DNA of 64,000 bases, from the NCBI GenBank assembly GCA_030704615.1, contig CM060733.1, forward strand, positions 64,726,001 to 64,790,000, read 5' to 3'. The notes beneath the pieces were generated by a model. That model saw only the letters and a program-made list of their open reading frames with translations. It did not search any database and was not told the origin of the DNA. Origin of the DNA: Takakia lepidozioides. Lineage: Eukaryota > Streptophyta > Takakiopsida > Takakiales > Takakiaceae. The first letter of the stretch is position 1; every line of letters starts with the position of its first letter. Position numbers and translations under genes: made by a program. Shown here piece after piece: positions 1 through 10,941 of this stretch.

Positions 1-640
1 TAAGCAGATTGCTGATGATCGTAAATGAGAAACACACTATACAAGATGTCATAAGCTAGTTGTGCAGGAGAGAATTGCGATGATCGTTGAAGATCATCGC
101 GAAGAACAAGGAACCAAAAACAGTTTCTGCTAAGACCCTCTACCACTAGAGGATCATCCTGTGGCAGCCCAAAGTGATGATCATAAAAAATCATCACTTT
201 CGACACCCTCCCCTCACCCTTCACTCTCCCAACAACGAATACTCTACCCTCACAATACTGCTGTTGTGACCCTCCAACAGGCATCACTTTCTGATGATCT
301 TTGACGATCATCAGAAACTGACACTCTCTCCTTACACCTCTCCCACTCTCGAGGCATCCATCTCCCCACACTTCTCTGTACCACACAAGGCCATTTCTGA
401 TGATTGTTGGCGATCATCAGAAACTGGGACGGTCTGTTTACCTCTCACGAACCCCACAGACACCCATTTCCTCTCACATCTCCCTCTCAGACAGGACCCG
501 TCTCTGATGATCGTCGACAATCATCAAGAAGTATCGTCGCCCCTGCCTCTCCCTGCACGATTACCTCACCACTCAACTTCAATCACCCCTGACCATCCGA
601 AACTCACCGCGGAACATAAAGCGAGAGAATGATGGGTTGA
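1..640. repeat. Spaced imperfect palindromes around TGATGATCGT..ACGATCATCA
   Basis: Five imperfect inverted repeats of about 25-32 bases occur near 77-100, 172-198, 287-312, 396-425 and 501-528, roughly 95-115 bases apart. Each has the form TTCTGATGATC, a short loop, then GATCATCAGAA or a variant. The DNA between them is CT-rich and only weakly similar from unit to unit. The open frames across this stretch have no recognisable domain and look incidental. The array could be a degenerate satellite or the subterminal part of a transposon. Confidence 0.5.
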
Positions 641-744
641 TAGAATGCACTGTCTATTTCTGTTTCTTGGGCTTCTCTCCTCCCTCTGGCGGACCTGCCT
701 CGGTGGGTTTGCGCTTTCCCTTGGAATCGTGAAGAGAGAGAGAG

Positions 745-1591
745 AAGACTCCGGCCGAAGCTGACGTAACTAAGAGCCACTTCACCTTTCGGCTACTGCC
801 TCCTGTCGGGGGTGGGCCCTATAACAAAGAACGGGTGTCCGGTTGGACACCTAGTGACCAGTGGTGTGTGGGCTATGATGCCATAGCCGGGGGAGGGGGT
901 ATCCTCGGGGGGTGCATCGAGATGTCTAGGGTATTGTTTTGGGGTTGGATTCTAGCTTGCATTTATTGGTGATGATAGTTGTGAGAGAGCGGAGGGCTGT
1001 GAGGTGAATGGCTTGAAAGAAGAGTGAGGTAAGGCTGTCAGTGAAAATATAGTAAGGGGGAGGGAAGGTGTTGAGCCTGCATAGGGCCTCATATATTGCC
1101 TCGCGTAGAATTGTGGTAGGACCAGGTAGGCGGAGGGCGACGCCTTGCTGGGTAGCCGCATGGTATACACCATATCTGGCCTTGGAGTTTGTGAGGGATC
1201 CATCCGTGTAGTGGGAGTGGGAGAGGGGAAATCTGAGAGGTATGGTTTGTTGGTACATCTGAGAGATGGTGGGTGGGGCTTTGGTAGGGGCAGTATGTGG
1301 TGGGCGTGGTATTGCTTTTAGCCATGCTTTGTTAGGTTTGACATTGAGGAGAGGGTGGTGAATATGTTCGCATTCGGAAATGGAGTGGTTAGTCTTGTAA
1401 GGGAGGGCGATGCTAGCTTTCAGTTTGTGAGTTTGTGTGAGTAGTTTGTGGAGGCACTTGAGGAGGGAGGGGGGGATGTTTGTCGGGAGGGTGCGTTGTA
1501 CGAGGAGGACAAGGGTTAGAGATGATTCCTTTTGTTGAAGGTATTTGGGGAGGGGGGGGGAGGGTAAGTGTGTATTTAAGTTGGTTTGGTT
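745..1591 (-). mobile_element. LINE relic, 3' portion with RNase H domain
   Basis: On the minus strand this is the 3' part of a non-LTR retrotransposon. A frame at 1591-926 encodes an RNase H-like domain: a catalytic-type YTDGS motif, then an alanine/leucine-rich helix with a glutamate (REAIYEAL) and a second aspartate in FTDSLTSL. The 3' end near 745 runs into a (GA)n tract and contains a GGCCGAAG hairpin region that recurs as an isolated 91-bp insertion at 14510-14600. The upstream (right) side is cut at 1592 by the CACTA-like element, and LINE-like sequence resumes past 4797. No reverse transcriptase survives here. Confidence 0.6.
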
Positions 1592-4500
1592 CAATATAAG
1601 GAAAATGCGGAATAACCACTGGCCCTTTAACCACTACTGTCTTTTCCCACTCTATAAACCACTAGTAACCACTTGCCAGTGGTTAATCCCGATGAAATGC
1701 CACGGTGGCATCACAGACAGTGGTTGGAAGTGGTTTCAACCACTCAGTAGTCCACGTGTAATAATTTGTTTTTATTTATTATTATTTCATTTGGTAATAT
1801 ATTTTAGTTAATAAATATAATATTTCACGTGGACGGGTGCAGTGATACATTGTGAGTGGTTATAGACACCTCAGTGATGGGAAGTGGTTGAAACCACTTG
1901 CTACTCCACGTGTAATAATTCAAAATTTATTTATGATTTATGATTTGGAAATCTATTTTAATTAATTAATATAATATTCCACGTGGACAGGGAGAGTGCA
2001 CGTTGATCTTGAGTGGTTAAAGACACCTCATTGATTTGTACCACTTTGACAGTGGTATAGAGTGGGTGGTGAAAGACACTGCAGTAATTGGAACCTCTAT
2101 TCTAGTGGTCGCTCATGAGTGGTTGCCTACACACCTGTGATTGGTACTTTTGTGGTGATACATGAAAAACTTTAAGTGGTTTGTGCACCTATGACAGACT
2201 TTGAAAAACAGACAAGTGTCCAGACCATTGTAGGATGATGCTAATAGCCAACATAGCCAGGTCTTCAATCTCTCATGTTAGTTCTAGAATATTATGTGGT
2301 TAAAGACACCTCAGTGATTAGTACCACTTGGACAGTGGTACATAGTGAGTGGTTAAAGACACCGCAGTGATTGATATCACTTGGACGGTGGTAGATTGTG
2401 AGTGGTTAAAGACACCTCAGTGATTGGTACCACTCTTGTGGTGATACATGAAAATGTTTCAGTGGTTTGTGCACCTGTGGAAGACTTTAAAAACATACAA
2501 GTGTCCAAATCATTGTAGGATGATGCTATTGAACAGATGGTTCCAAACAATCAACTTTATTCTGAATCTGAATCACAGTATTCATTCTCTGAAGCACTTT
2601 CCTCAACTGGAACAATGTTTGGTCATACAAAACTAGCTTGAAATATGGTAGCCAACATAGCCAGCTCTTCTCCACTTAGAGCCGTGGCACCATCTAATGA
2701 CCTAGGTATGGGCTGATCTGATAAGGTAGAGGGTGCCCGTAGACCATCAAAATTTGTATTTTCTCCAATGTCCAAACTTCAACGATGAATTTTATTATGA
2801 AAATAAATTAAGCCAGTTCCAAAAATACAAAATTTCGAAATAATTGAACTCACTACAAAGCTTGACAATAGTTGTTTACATTTCATTCAAATTTTTATAT
2901 GTCACATCTAGTAGATAAGCCTGATTTGTGAGCTGTAGCTCTTAGGTGTTTCCCTTTATTTATTTATTTATTAAAAATAGATAATCTAATATACTTTGGA
3001 AAAATCTATAGACTTTTTGCAAGAGCCCAAAAATGAGGTGTAGGTGGGTAGCATTGTAAGCCCTGAAGCTATCCCCCCAAAAACTACGTCAAACAGGTTT
3101 CATATGACCCGGATATGGCCAAACATGCATTACATAATTTAAATTTGGCCATATTAATTAGTTCGTTTTGGCCTGCCTTTATCGATTGCTACTACCACTT
3201 CATATAAAAGTTAACATTGTACTCATTACAATAAAGTGAAATTCACATACCATACCACATATAAAAAGGACGTAGCAGGATTTGAGCCCCAAACCACTAG
3301 GGTAACAAAAAATGTACTATCCAATAAAAGTTCACAATAATTCAAAATGGAATTAGGGTTGCGGGGTTGTGTGTTGAACGATGAGTCTTAGACTTGGTCG
3401 TTTTCTTTGTTTGTGTTGTGGGATGATTTGCAGGTGCATAGCTAGGGTCCGAGATGGAAGCTTTGGAGACCACCTGCGCTCAAGCGATGCGGGGAGGGTT
3501 GAGTTCGACAGCTTTGGAGACATGCGCGCAATTGATGCGGGGAGGGTTGAAACTCGATAGCTTCCTAGCTTTTTCATACGGCCCTCAATATCGTCCTCTC
3601 TATCCTCCTCTCTACCCCATCTTTATTTCACATTGTCTGCTTATCCTTAGTCCACGCCCAAGTGCTCTCCAACTCTCCATCAATCTCGCTCCCACCCTCT
3701 TCATTTCTCATGCTTTTGTTGTAGTAGGTCGCTCAAGGCTTGGGTCTTCTGTTGCCGGTTCTTTAGGGGCACCATTGCCAGGAAGTTGTATTCTAGGGCT
3801 CAGCCATTTATATATTCATAAAGGGAAAAGAAGTCCATGGTGACATCGTCAAGGCTGGAATAGTACCAGATGTCATTTTAGTGAACAATACCCTTGTTGA
3901 TATGTATGCCAAATGTGGGAGCACTGTGGATGCAAAGGAAGTGTTTGATAGGCAAACGAGATATGGTGTTCTGGAGTGCTATGATTGCAGGACATGCACA
4001 ACATGGATATGGGGGATGGAGGCTTTGGAGACCTGTGAGCAAATGCACATCAGCAGGGGGTGAAGCCAGACCGAGTCACATTCATTTCTGTTGGACATGC
4101 ACAACAATAAACTTTATTCTGAATCTGAAACATATTTGTCACCCTCTGAATCACTTTCCTCAAAGTAGGGTGATGAAGATATGCTAGCATTTAGAGCCAT
4201 AAAGATTTTCAAGGGGTTGTGGTCTGCCCCCAGTATAACTACACTTGTTATTCAAGTTTCCAAACATTCAGCTACTTTGATGGGCCTATCTTCTTGCCAA
4301 TTCCTCTATTTGTGGTGTGCTATGGCTTGGCATATTTCTAACAACTAGTGTGATCAACATATGGTGGCCTTCAGAGCTTTGGAATTTCTTAAGGGGTTGT
4401 GGTCTGGCCCCCAGCAGATCTGCACGTGTCTATACTGAGAGTGTCGCCACGTGTTGACATAATCTCCAATATCATCCACGGACCACCGGCTTACACGTGT

Positions 4501-4797
4501 CCACTAGAAAACGGAATTGGTTACTTTACCACTATGACATGTTAATTTACCACTGTGACACGTCATAAGTGGTTGGTTTACCTCAGTGACACGTCATTGA
4601 CACGTCACAGTGGTTAATTTACCACCATGACACGTCAGCGAATAGGTGGACCCATACGTAAGTGGTTCGAACCACTGTCCTTAACCACTGGTGCCACGTA
4701 ATGTCTTTTACCATTCACTTGCCAGAGTGGTTTAGTGTTTTTTACTACTCAAAATGAGTGGTTAACAGAGTGGTTATTCCGCGTTTTCCTTCTAGTG
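1592..4797. mobile_element. Non-autonomous CACTA-like element carrying PPR fragments
   Basis: The two ends form an inverted repeat. The right end, read inward on the minus strand, begins CACTAGAAGGAAAACGCGG and the left end reads CAATATAAGGAAAATGCGG; both continue into GAATAACCACT. The interior margins are packed with AGTGGTTA/TAACCACT short repeats on both strands, as is typical of subterminal repeats of CACTA (En/Spm) elements. There is no transposase frame, so it is non-autonomous. The middle holds AT-rich filler plus PPR-derived coding scraps at about 3454-3560 and 3830-4080. The expected 3-bp target duplication is not conserved (GTT against ATA), so the class call rests on the termini. 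Confidence 0.6.
3830..4080 (+). pseudogene. PPR gene fragment inside the CACTA-like element
   Basis: Conceptual translation across two frames gives VHGDIVKAGIVPDV, then NNTLVDMYAKCGSTVDAKEV, then a decayed stretch ending MEALETCEQM. This is the P-L-S PPR repeat type also present at 52.06-53.5 kb, so the two share a source family. Frames are broken and no start or full repeat series remains. A shorter scrap with MEALET and TALETCAQLMRGG lies at 3454-3560. The likely history is capture of a piece of a PPR gene by the transposon. Confidence 0.6.
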
Positions 4798-4902
4798 ATA
4801 TATAATGGCTAATAGATGAGTTCCAGTGGGGAGGCGTAGAAGTGGGTGGGAGTCGTCAGGCGATTTTTGTTGGGTGAGGATAAGTATTGTGAGGGCATAC
4901 TG
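4798..4902 (-). mobile_element. Short LINE remnant between nested insertions
   Basis: About 100 bases of GT-rich (plus-strand) sequence with the same composition as the LINE relic at 745-1591. It is the probable continuation of that LINE beyond the CACTA-like insertion. It carries no motif of its own, so the assignment is positional. Confidence 0.3.
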
Positions 4903-5895
4903 ATGAGCCCTGGTCGCACGCGGCCAGGGTGACGGCATACTAGCCTAGGGGGTCGTGGCAAGTTGCGGTGTAGGTTGGGCTGAACGAACCGCCTACCCGG
5001 CTGCGGTAAGCGCAGGGGTCCGTGGCAGCTATGGATGGATCTAAACAGTCTAACTTCCTACCGGCAAAGCAAAACTTAACAACTCCACTTCACAGGGCGA
5101 TTTGCGTTTCCTAGTCCTACATTTTGTTTATGGGTTTTCTACGTCTTTAATCGTAATTGTCTTCCAAGTCTTTGTTTATTACTGCTTCCTACGTGCCTGG
5201 ACTCCCAACACGCTTATAGCCGTGACGAACCTTCAAATCCCTTCACAAAACAAATCCCGAGCCCAGGGAGACGGGGATCATCTATCTCCTGCCCAATGCC
5301 GCCCCCTAAATCTCGAGGTGGATTAGTGTCCTACCTCCTAGGAAGGGACCGGATCCGCTTTCCCAAGTCAGTCTCTCCTGCTTAGAGCGATCCAAAATTC
5401 AACCTCAATGGTCAATCCATCGGGTGAATGATAACAATTCAAATCTCTAGGTGATTCCCGAGATCTAATAAAACAATGGCCGTTCCTTGGCCCCCCAGCG
5501 GCCGGGTACTTGATCTCAAATATCAGCCCCTGGCGGGGTCCGTCGTAATATCCAGCGGTTAGAACCGATACCCCGCGGCCAGCGCTACGTGGCGCGGTGC
5601 GACTGGCCCGCCGTCTGCGCTAGTCGAGTGGGTAATAGTAGGCTCTGTCGTCTTTGCCGCTCGTGTCGTACCTGTGCGGGCCCAGCTATGGCGCCTGGTG
5701 TTGCCACGCAGTGTACCAGCAACCCGTACTTTGCTCCAGGGGTCAACTCCCCCCACGGGGGAAGGCCGCGCCACCCGTGTTAGATGCGCCTTTTCATGGC
5801 GATTCTAGGCAACCTCTTTGGTTGACCTCCAGCCCAAAGGCGCCTAAGGCGCCGGCACTTTAGTGTTGGGCTCTGCCTTTTTTGGCAACTCTCTC
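4903..5895 (+). repeat. Dispersed GC-rich repeat R, intact copy
   Basis: A structured repeat of about 1 kb starts near GAGCCCTGGTCGCACGCGG and ends near GGCAACTCTCTC. Its first part (4903-5530) recurs in the same orientation at 35572-36172. Its second part (about 5531-5895) recurs inverted at 55319-55667. Short frames inside it have no domain. It resembles neither the conserved core of nuclear 18S/25S rRNA nor a tRNA that I can recognise. Because this copy joins both parts, it serves as the reference for reading the split copy. Confidence 0.6.
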
Positions 5896-8340
5896 AGTTT
5901 GCCAGGTGTTGCCTTTTGACGGGTATCCAGTCCATTTACAGTGGTAATAAGTGTCTATAGTTGTAGCTCCGAAGGAGTCGGTCAAAGTTTGGGTTTTGAT
6001 GCTAGTGAAAGCTTCAATAACATTCTGGGTTTTCAGAGTTGTGTGGTTGGGTAATGGGAGATGGTGTTGATGGTGGTTGTGGACGAGGGGTTGTGTTCAA
6101 TAGGTCAGTTGTGGTAGGGGTGTTTTGGCGGTTATCTTGAAGTGGTGTGACGGGATGGTAGGGTGGTGGCTGATGTTGTGGGGTAGAGACGGGGGGGGGG
6201 GGGGGGGGGGGCATTGTCATTATTGGCGTATGTCAATTTAAGCTGTTGGATGGAGGGTGCGGGATCTGATCGGTATTGGGGGAGTAGGTCTTGGGAAGTG
6301 TGGGGGAAGTGTGGATATGGGATTCTGCAGTCAACAGTGCATGACGGGGAGGGGTGACAGAATAGGGTGCGGAGGAAGTGTAGGTATTGACAGGTGCTGA
6401 TTGTAGCTTTGGAGTATTTGAGGGTGAATTCTTTAGGTGTGAGGAGTTTGTATCCAGTTGCGGCGGTGAGTTGGATGAGAGTGGTGATGTGTCACTCTCG
6501 GAAGTAGGAGAGGGTGGGGGTTCTTTGTTTAGGGTGAAAGTGGTCAAATTGGGAGAGGAATGGGCTGGTGAGCCACGCGCGTTCTAATTGTGATGAGGTG
6601 TTGGGGTAGTTTGGTAAATCGGTTGTATACTAATGTTCATTTGTCGGAGAATGAGCAATGTTCGTGCTGTAGGGGAGTGTAGGCAAGCCTGTGGGTGTAG
6701 TGATGGGAGAGAGTACAACAATTGTATTTGAGGGCCAGAAATTTGAGGAGTCCTTGAAAGATGGTGCCTAAGCGACCTGGGTTTATTTGTGTGCCAAGTG
6801 TGCGGGCATAGGAGATGATTAGGGGGCTAGATCCAATACCGTAGCATTCAGTGGGGAGTTGGGTAAGGGCATTAGGAGTGCTAGTTGGTAGTCCGCATAC
6901 CCGTTTTGTGAGTTGGACAATACTTTTGTCAAGTTTTTTTTTATGTCTGGTAAGGAGAAGGGGGCGGCATGAAATGAGTATCGGACTTGGGTTTTGAAAA
7001 CTGATTCCGTGTGATGAAATCTCATTCTCCCCCACGCCTCTTTCTTGCTGGTCAATTGCCAACAACCCTTTACATGATGAGATACCTGGTCTCCAGACAT
7101 GATTTCTTGTGCAGTTGTGCTCCTTTCCCATTTCATTGTCTCTCAAATGGTACTTCATAGTATCACATGCAAGACAACATGTCAATCTCTCATGATTGTG
7201 CTTTCTTGTTTTCTGCTCTTCCATGGATCCATCCCTAGTCAGGATATTGTTGGATTGAGGTGCTAACCCTTTGCCCTTTGTGAAATCGGGGAGTAGTGGT
7301 AGTCGGCGAGTATATGTTGGAATTGGTGGTGCTGGATGAATTTTGCCCATGTATGGTCCGTTGGGGATGGCGGTTAGTGTGTGCCATTGTAAGTGTGGCC
7401 GAGGAGAGCCATGTCCCTGTTAAAATCTCCAGCTACTATGATGTTGTGGTATTGTGCTAATGGTTGGGTGACGGTGTCGGAGATGGTCTGTAGAATGTCT
7501 GGGATCAACGAGAGGTCGTCGGGGTGTGATGACATGTATAGATGAATAAGGGTGATGGGGGGAAGAGCAGGTAAGTGTATTTGTATGATTTGGAGGTGTG
7601 AGCGTAGGGGGATAAGTATAGTTGTTTTGGCGGTGGTGTTGGGGGAGTGGTGTGTGCGGAGGATGCCTAGAGCGACACCTCCTCGGGAGGGGTGATACGG
7701 GGCGGATCGTCTGGAAAGGCATTGTGTGGCTGTGAGGGGGTTGCCATATAACATATGATATGTCGGGAGAAGTTTGTTTAAGTATGAGCTATTGAGGGTG
7801 TTGGTGTTGAGCTTAGTTTCTTGTAGGAGGATGATATGTGGGGAGACAGATTCGGAGAGGAGGTGTATGAGACTTTGGATGCTTGTAGCTACAGGATCCC
7901 ACGTTCCAGGTGGTGATGTAGAGGGAGTGTGCATGTTGGGTAGGGGTCATATGGGAAGGGCTAGGTGTCCCGTTAGGTGGAGGTATGTTGGTAGGGTTGA
8001 GGGTTTGGCGGGGGGGGGAGGTGGGGTGTGGATGGGGAGGGGGTTGTGGTCTGGGCGATGGTTGGTATCCGGGAATTGGAGAGTGGGCTTGGAGGGTGGC
8101 TTTGAGAATGTTGTCGGACAAGAATGGGAACTTGTGAATAGTAGTACTGAGGTCTTGGGTAGGGTCGGAAAGGTGGTCGCTTAATATTCTATGGGCATGC
8201 CCGGGGGTTGATTGGAGGAGTTGAAGCGACTCATGCAGTTCTGATATGTAGTGAGAGGTGCTATATAGTTTTTGGGATGGGTTGGGAGTTGCTGTAGTTG
8301 GTGTAGAAATGCACGGACTTGTGATTCTGTGTGGGTCCTG
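5896..8340 (-). mobile_element. LINE relic, 5' portion with endonuclease
   Basis: The minus strand carries pieces of a LINE polyprotein in expected order: a proline-rich leader (about 8121-7920), an APE-type endonuclease (about 7920-7374), then a thumb-like region after the missing reverse transcriptase (about 6960-6640, with RPLLLTRHKKKLDKS). A proline/serine-rich stretch follows (6547-6014), interrupted by a run of 21 G at 6191-6211. The segment about 6990-7340 looks foreign and unidentified. This is probably the 5' half of the element whose RNase H lies at 926-1591. Confidence 0.5.
7374..7934 (-). pseudogene. LINE APE-type endonuclease domain
   Basis: The frame contains IILLQETKL near its start and VAGDFNRDMALLGH near its end, matching the glutamate and the GDFN motif of exonuclease-endonuclease-phosphatase domains of LINEs. 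The usual opening motif (ITTWNVGS) is present upstream, but in the frame that starts at 8121, so a frameshift near 7890-7920 separates them. The domain ends abruptly and no RT follows. In an active element it would nick target DNA to prime reverse transcription. Confidence 0.65.
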
Positions 8341-8393
8341 AGGTAGTCGTTACATATGGTAGGTAGTGGGGAGATGGTGATGATTAAGGAGAA

Positions 8394-9012
8394 TAAAATA
8401 GGACAGCTATTGGCTGTGGCACCTTATTGTAGACACAAGCTGTATCAAGCAATCAATCGAATTGCCCAAGAGACAGGAAATACAGACCTGAACAGCAAGG
8501 TGACCAGTTATAATGTGAAGCCGGAAGGGCGAGAAACAGTCATGGACTTTGATGATTCTATGCCAGTAATCCAATTGAGAATTGGAAGCACAAAACTAAC
8601 TGATGTACTGATAGATGGAGGCTCTGGAATAAATATCATGATAGACCAATTAAGGAAGAAGCTTGGTCTAAGTAACATGAAACCAGCCCCATTTACAGTA
8701 ACAATGGCAGATCAAAGAAGTGTACAGCCATTGGGATTGATAAGAGGAGTTAAGATACAGATACAGAAGATGATCTTTATAATCACAGTAACTGTGTTGA
8801 AGATGGATGAAGTTATGGAGGCTTACTCCTTATTATTGGGACGTTCGTGGTTGAAACAGGCCAGGGTATTCCATGACTGGAATTCTCAGTTACTAACTGT
8901 GCATAATGGGATGCACGAGATACAAATTACCACTAAGAAATCTAGTAGATTACCTGCTACGAGAAGACCTCGAGGGGTCAGAGAGTATGACTGGAGGGGA
9001 GGACTGGATTAG
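8394..9012 (+). pseudogene. Ty3/gypsy protease fragment
   Basis: The translation (starting IGQLLAVAPYCRH) is nearly identical to the protease region of G1 (13260 onward) and G2 (about 50150-49560). The aspartic-protease motif reads VLIDGGSGINIM, followed by TMADQRSVQPLGLIRG. It begins abruptly at a junction with the LINE relic and ends shortly after RPRGVREYD, where a different element begins. It is a fragment of the same gypsy family, too short to act alone. Confidence 0.75.
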
Positions 9013-9061
9013 GAGCAGGAAGCTACCCTGTTCGCTGCACACCTAGAGTCAGACCTTCTGT

Positions 9062-9432
9062 GTAAGTCCAAGGTGTGGGTATGGAACACCTTTTGTGGCC
9101 AAGCTTTTGCCGAGTTGAAGTAGCAAATGGCGGAAGCTCTAGTTTTGAAGATCCTGGAGTTCGACCGTCCGTTTGAGATTCACACAGATGCGTCAGACTT
9201 TGCGATGGGGGGTGTGTTAATGCAAAATGGATGTCCAGTGGTTTACGAAAGTAAAAAACTGAACGAAGTGGAGCGGCGGTGGCCTACGCATGAGAAAGAA
9301 ATGAAAGCGGTGGTGCACTGCCTTAAGCTTTGGCGCCACTATGTTGGTTCCAACCCGGTGAAGGTGTTCACGGACAATGTCACGGTGCCACACAACCTAA
9401 ATTATCCCCAAAACAAATTAGGTGGCAAGACA
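9062..9432 (+). pseudogene. Ty3/gypsy RNase H fragment of a second family
   Basis: The frame encodes a retroelement RNase H: FEIHTDASDFAMGGVLMQ (first catalytic Asp), YESKKLN, RRWPTHEKEMKAVV (Glu) and VKVFTDNV (Asp). It differs from the RNase H of G2, so it belongs to another gypsy clade. A TAG at about 9121 interrupts the frame where the context suggests Gln. The sequence is cut off by the LTR beginning at 9433, so this relic was the insertion target of G1. Confidence 0.7.
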
Positions 9433-10200
9433 TGTTAGAGGGCTGCTTGGGACTTAAACGCTTTTACGGGTTCTGTGGGGTACCCTTAATTTTTGCGCAG
9501 ACTGAGACCAACATGAGCCTTAGGGGTGGCAGCAGCAGGCTTTAGGGGGGTTACATAGCCCGACACAACTTCGCACAGCCAGTCACAGCCCGCCACAGCT
9601 TCACACAGCTTTACACAGCCCGCCATAGCTTCGCACAGCTAGTCACAGCCCGACGCAGCTTTACACAGCCAGTCACAGCTCGGCACAGCTTGACACAGTC
9701 CGGCACAGTACATGGGGAACAGTTATCATTGACAGGGAACGACTGTGAGGGAACGACATCTGCAGAGGGAACGTGTTACTTCACGGGTGACGGTTAGTTA
9801 GTTAGGTGGTTAGAATAGCTTGCGGGTAGATTAGGAGAGCGGCAACGGGAAGGGGATCACTTCTGGGGGGAGCGCGACTTGGTGAGGGGAGGAAGAGACG
9901 AAATGGAGAGCAGAACAGTGAAGAGGAGATAATGACTTGATTGAGGCTTAATTCATGCAAGCTGTAGAATCATACAGTAGGGTAGAATAAGGACACCATG
10001 GCATTGGTCTGATACCTGATTAATCTTAATCTGATATTTAAACGATACAATCATATTGTGTAGAGAGACATGAGAGAAGTTGTGGAATGAATGAATGATT
10101 GATTGGAATTTGGGAGATACTGAAGCAATCTGATGCTTCAGTATCCACAGTAAGGTAAATTGAGAACATGAAGGCAAGAAGAAATACAAACAGGAAGCAC
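9433..10200 (+). repeat. 5' LTR and leader of G1
   Basis: The start TGTTAGAGGG matches the LTR boundaries at 33251 and 52057, which are inverted. The first 110 bases are conserved among the three copies. Next comes a CACAGC-rich minisatellite (about 9550-9712), then GAACGACATCTGCAGAGGG and a purine-rich stretch. The 3' edge is uncertain because I found no clear primer-binding site before the gag-region frame at 10226. Confidence 0.6.
9550..9712. repeat. CACAGC minisatellite within the G1 LTR
   Basis: Degenerate units such as CACAGCCCG, CACAGCTTC and CACAGCCAGT repeat across the tract. The same tract, in opposite orientation, is about 310 bases in the LTR at 32.8-33.1 kb and about 90 bases in the LTR of G2, so copy number varies within one LTR family. 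Confidence 0.7.
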
Positions 10201-10225
10201 AACCATGATTCACTAGCTGTAGGTC

Positions 10226-10921
10226 ATGACTGATTGTTCTGAGCGGGCTGAGTGCTTAGAGATATCCAACTCTTTTATCTTGGAGTTTCCACCTCGGATA
10301 GCGAAGGGATGGGTGAGTAAAAGCCGCTCGACATTTGGCAACCATACTGGGGAGTTGGGTCATGAACAACCAGATGTGACAGACATCTGGTGGGATCATG
10401 GTGGTTGGAGAATTAAAGAATTTGATGTGAATCAAATTCCCTGTGAAACTGAGAAGGAAAGATTGTCCAAACAATTCTTTCAGAGGTTCTTGGAATTGCC
10501 AGACGGTTGTAAAGAAAACATTCTTAAGAGAGTGCATGATGCTGACCCTGAGTGGGGTCTGGAGAAAGTAGTGATAAAGATTTATCAGGTGGCCTGTAGA
10601 GGAAGAGCACGTTGGTTACCAACACTGGTTTATGTGATAGCATTGTTATCCATTAAGCGAGTAGAGTTTGAAGGCTGGGAGGAAAGGAAGGTGAATGTTT
10701 ATACTCATATGCATGAGGAGCTTGTTCTGGTAAAAAATTGGATTCCAAAGAATATTTTGTGGATCAAACTCACACCAAGAACAGCTTTCCAGACTTGTTT
10801 GCCATATGGTTATATGGTAACGAAGACTTCTAATATAGCCAAGGGTGCATTGAAGCTTGAAAGAAACCCAGGCATATACGAGAGATACTACAGAACAGAG
10901 TTTTGGTTATTGCCACATTAA
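10226..10921 (+). pseudogene. G1 5' gag-region ORF (unknown N-terminal domain)
   Basis: An open frame of 231 codons just downstream of the LTR. It is rich in Trp and charged residues (WWDHGGWRIKEF, FLELPDGCKENIL) and has no motif I can name. The same opening is present at the matching place in G2 (minus strand, about 51340), then lost by deletion. Position suggests a gag-precursor domain resembling the plant-mobile-domain-like leaders of some plant gypsy elements. It ends in TAA just before the next gag frame. Confidence 0.45.
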
Positions 10922-10941
10922 AGAAATGAAAGACATGGGAC

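Noticed and set aside
926-1594. Host ribonuclease H gene
   Set aside because: The domain lies upstream of a LINE-type 3' end found elsewhere with a target duplication, so it belongs to the LINE.
4903-5895. Ribosomal RNA or organellar insert
   Set aside because: The repeat is GC-rich and structured, but I cannot match it to conserved rRNA core segments, and it recurs as split pieces like a transposon. Called a dispersed repeat.
6191-6211. Run of 21 G as a functional quadruplex element
   Set aside because: It lies inside a decayed LINE in a G-rich strand, and homopolymers of this length often reflect slippage or assembly artefacts.
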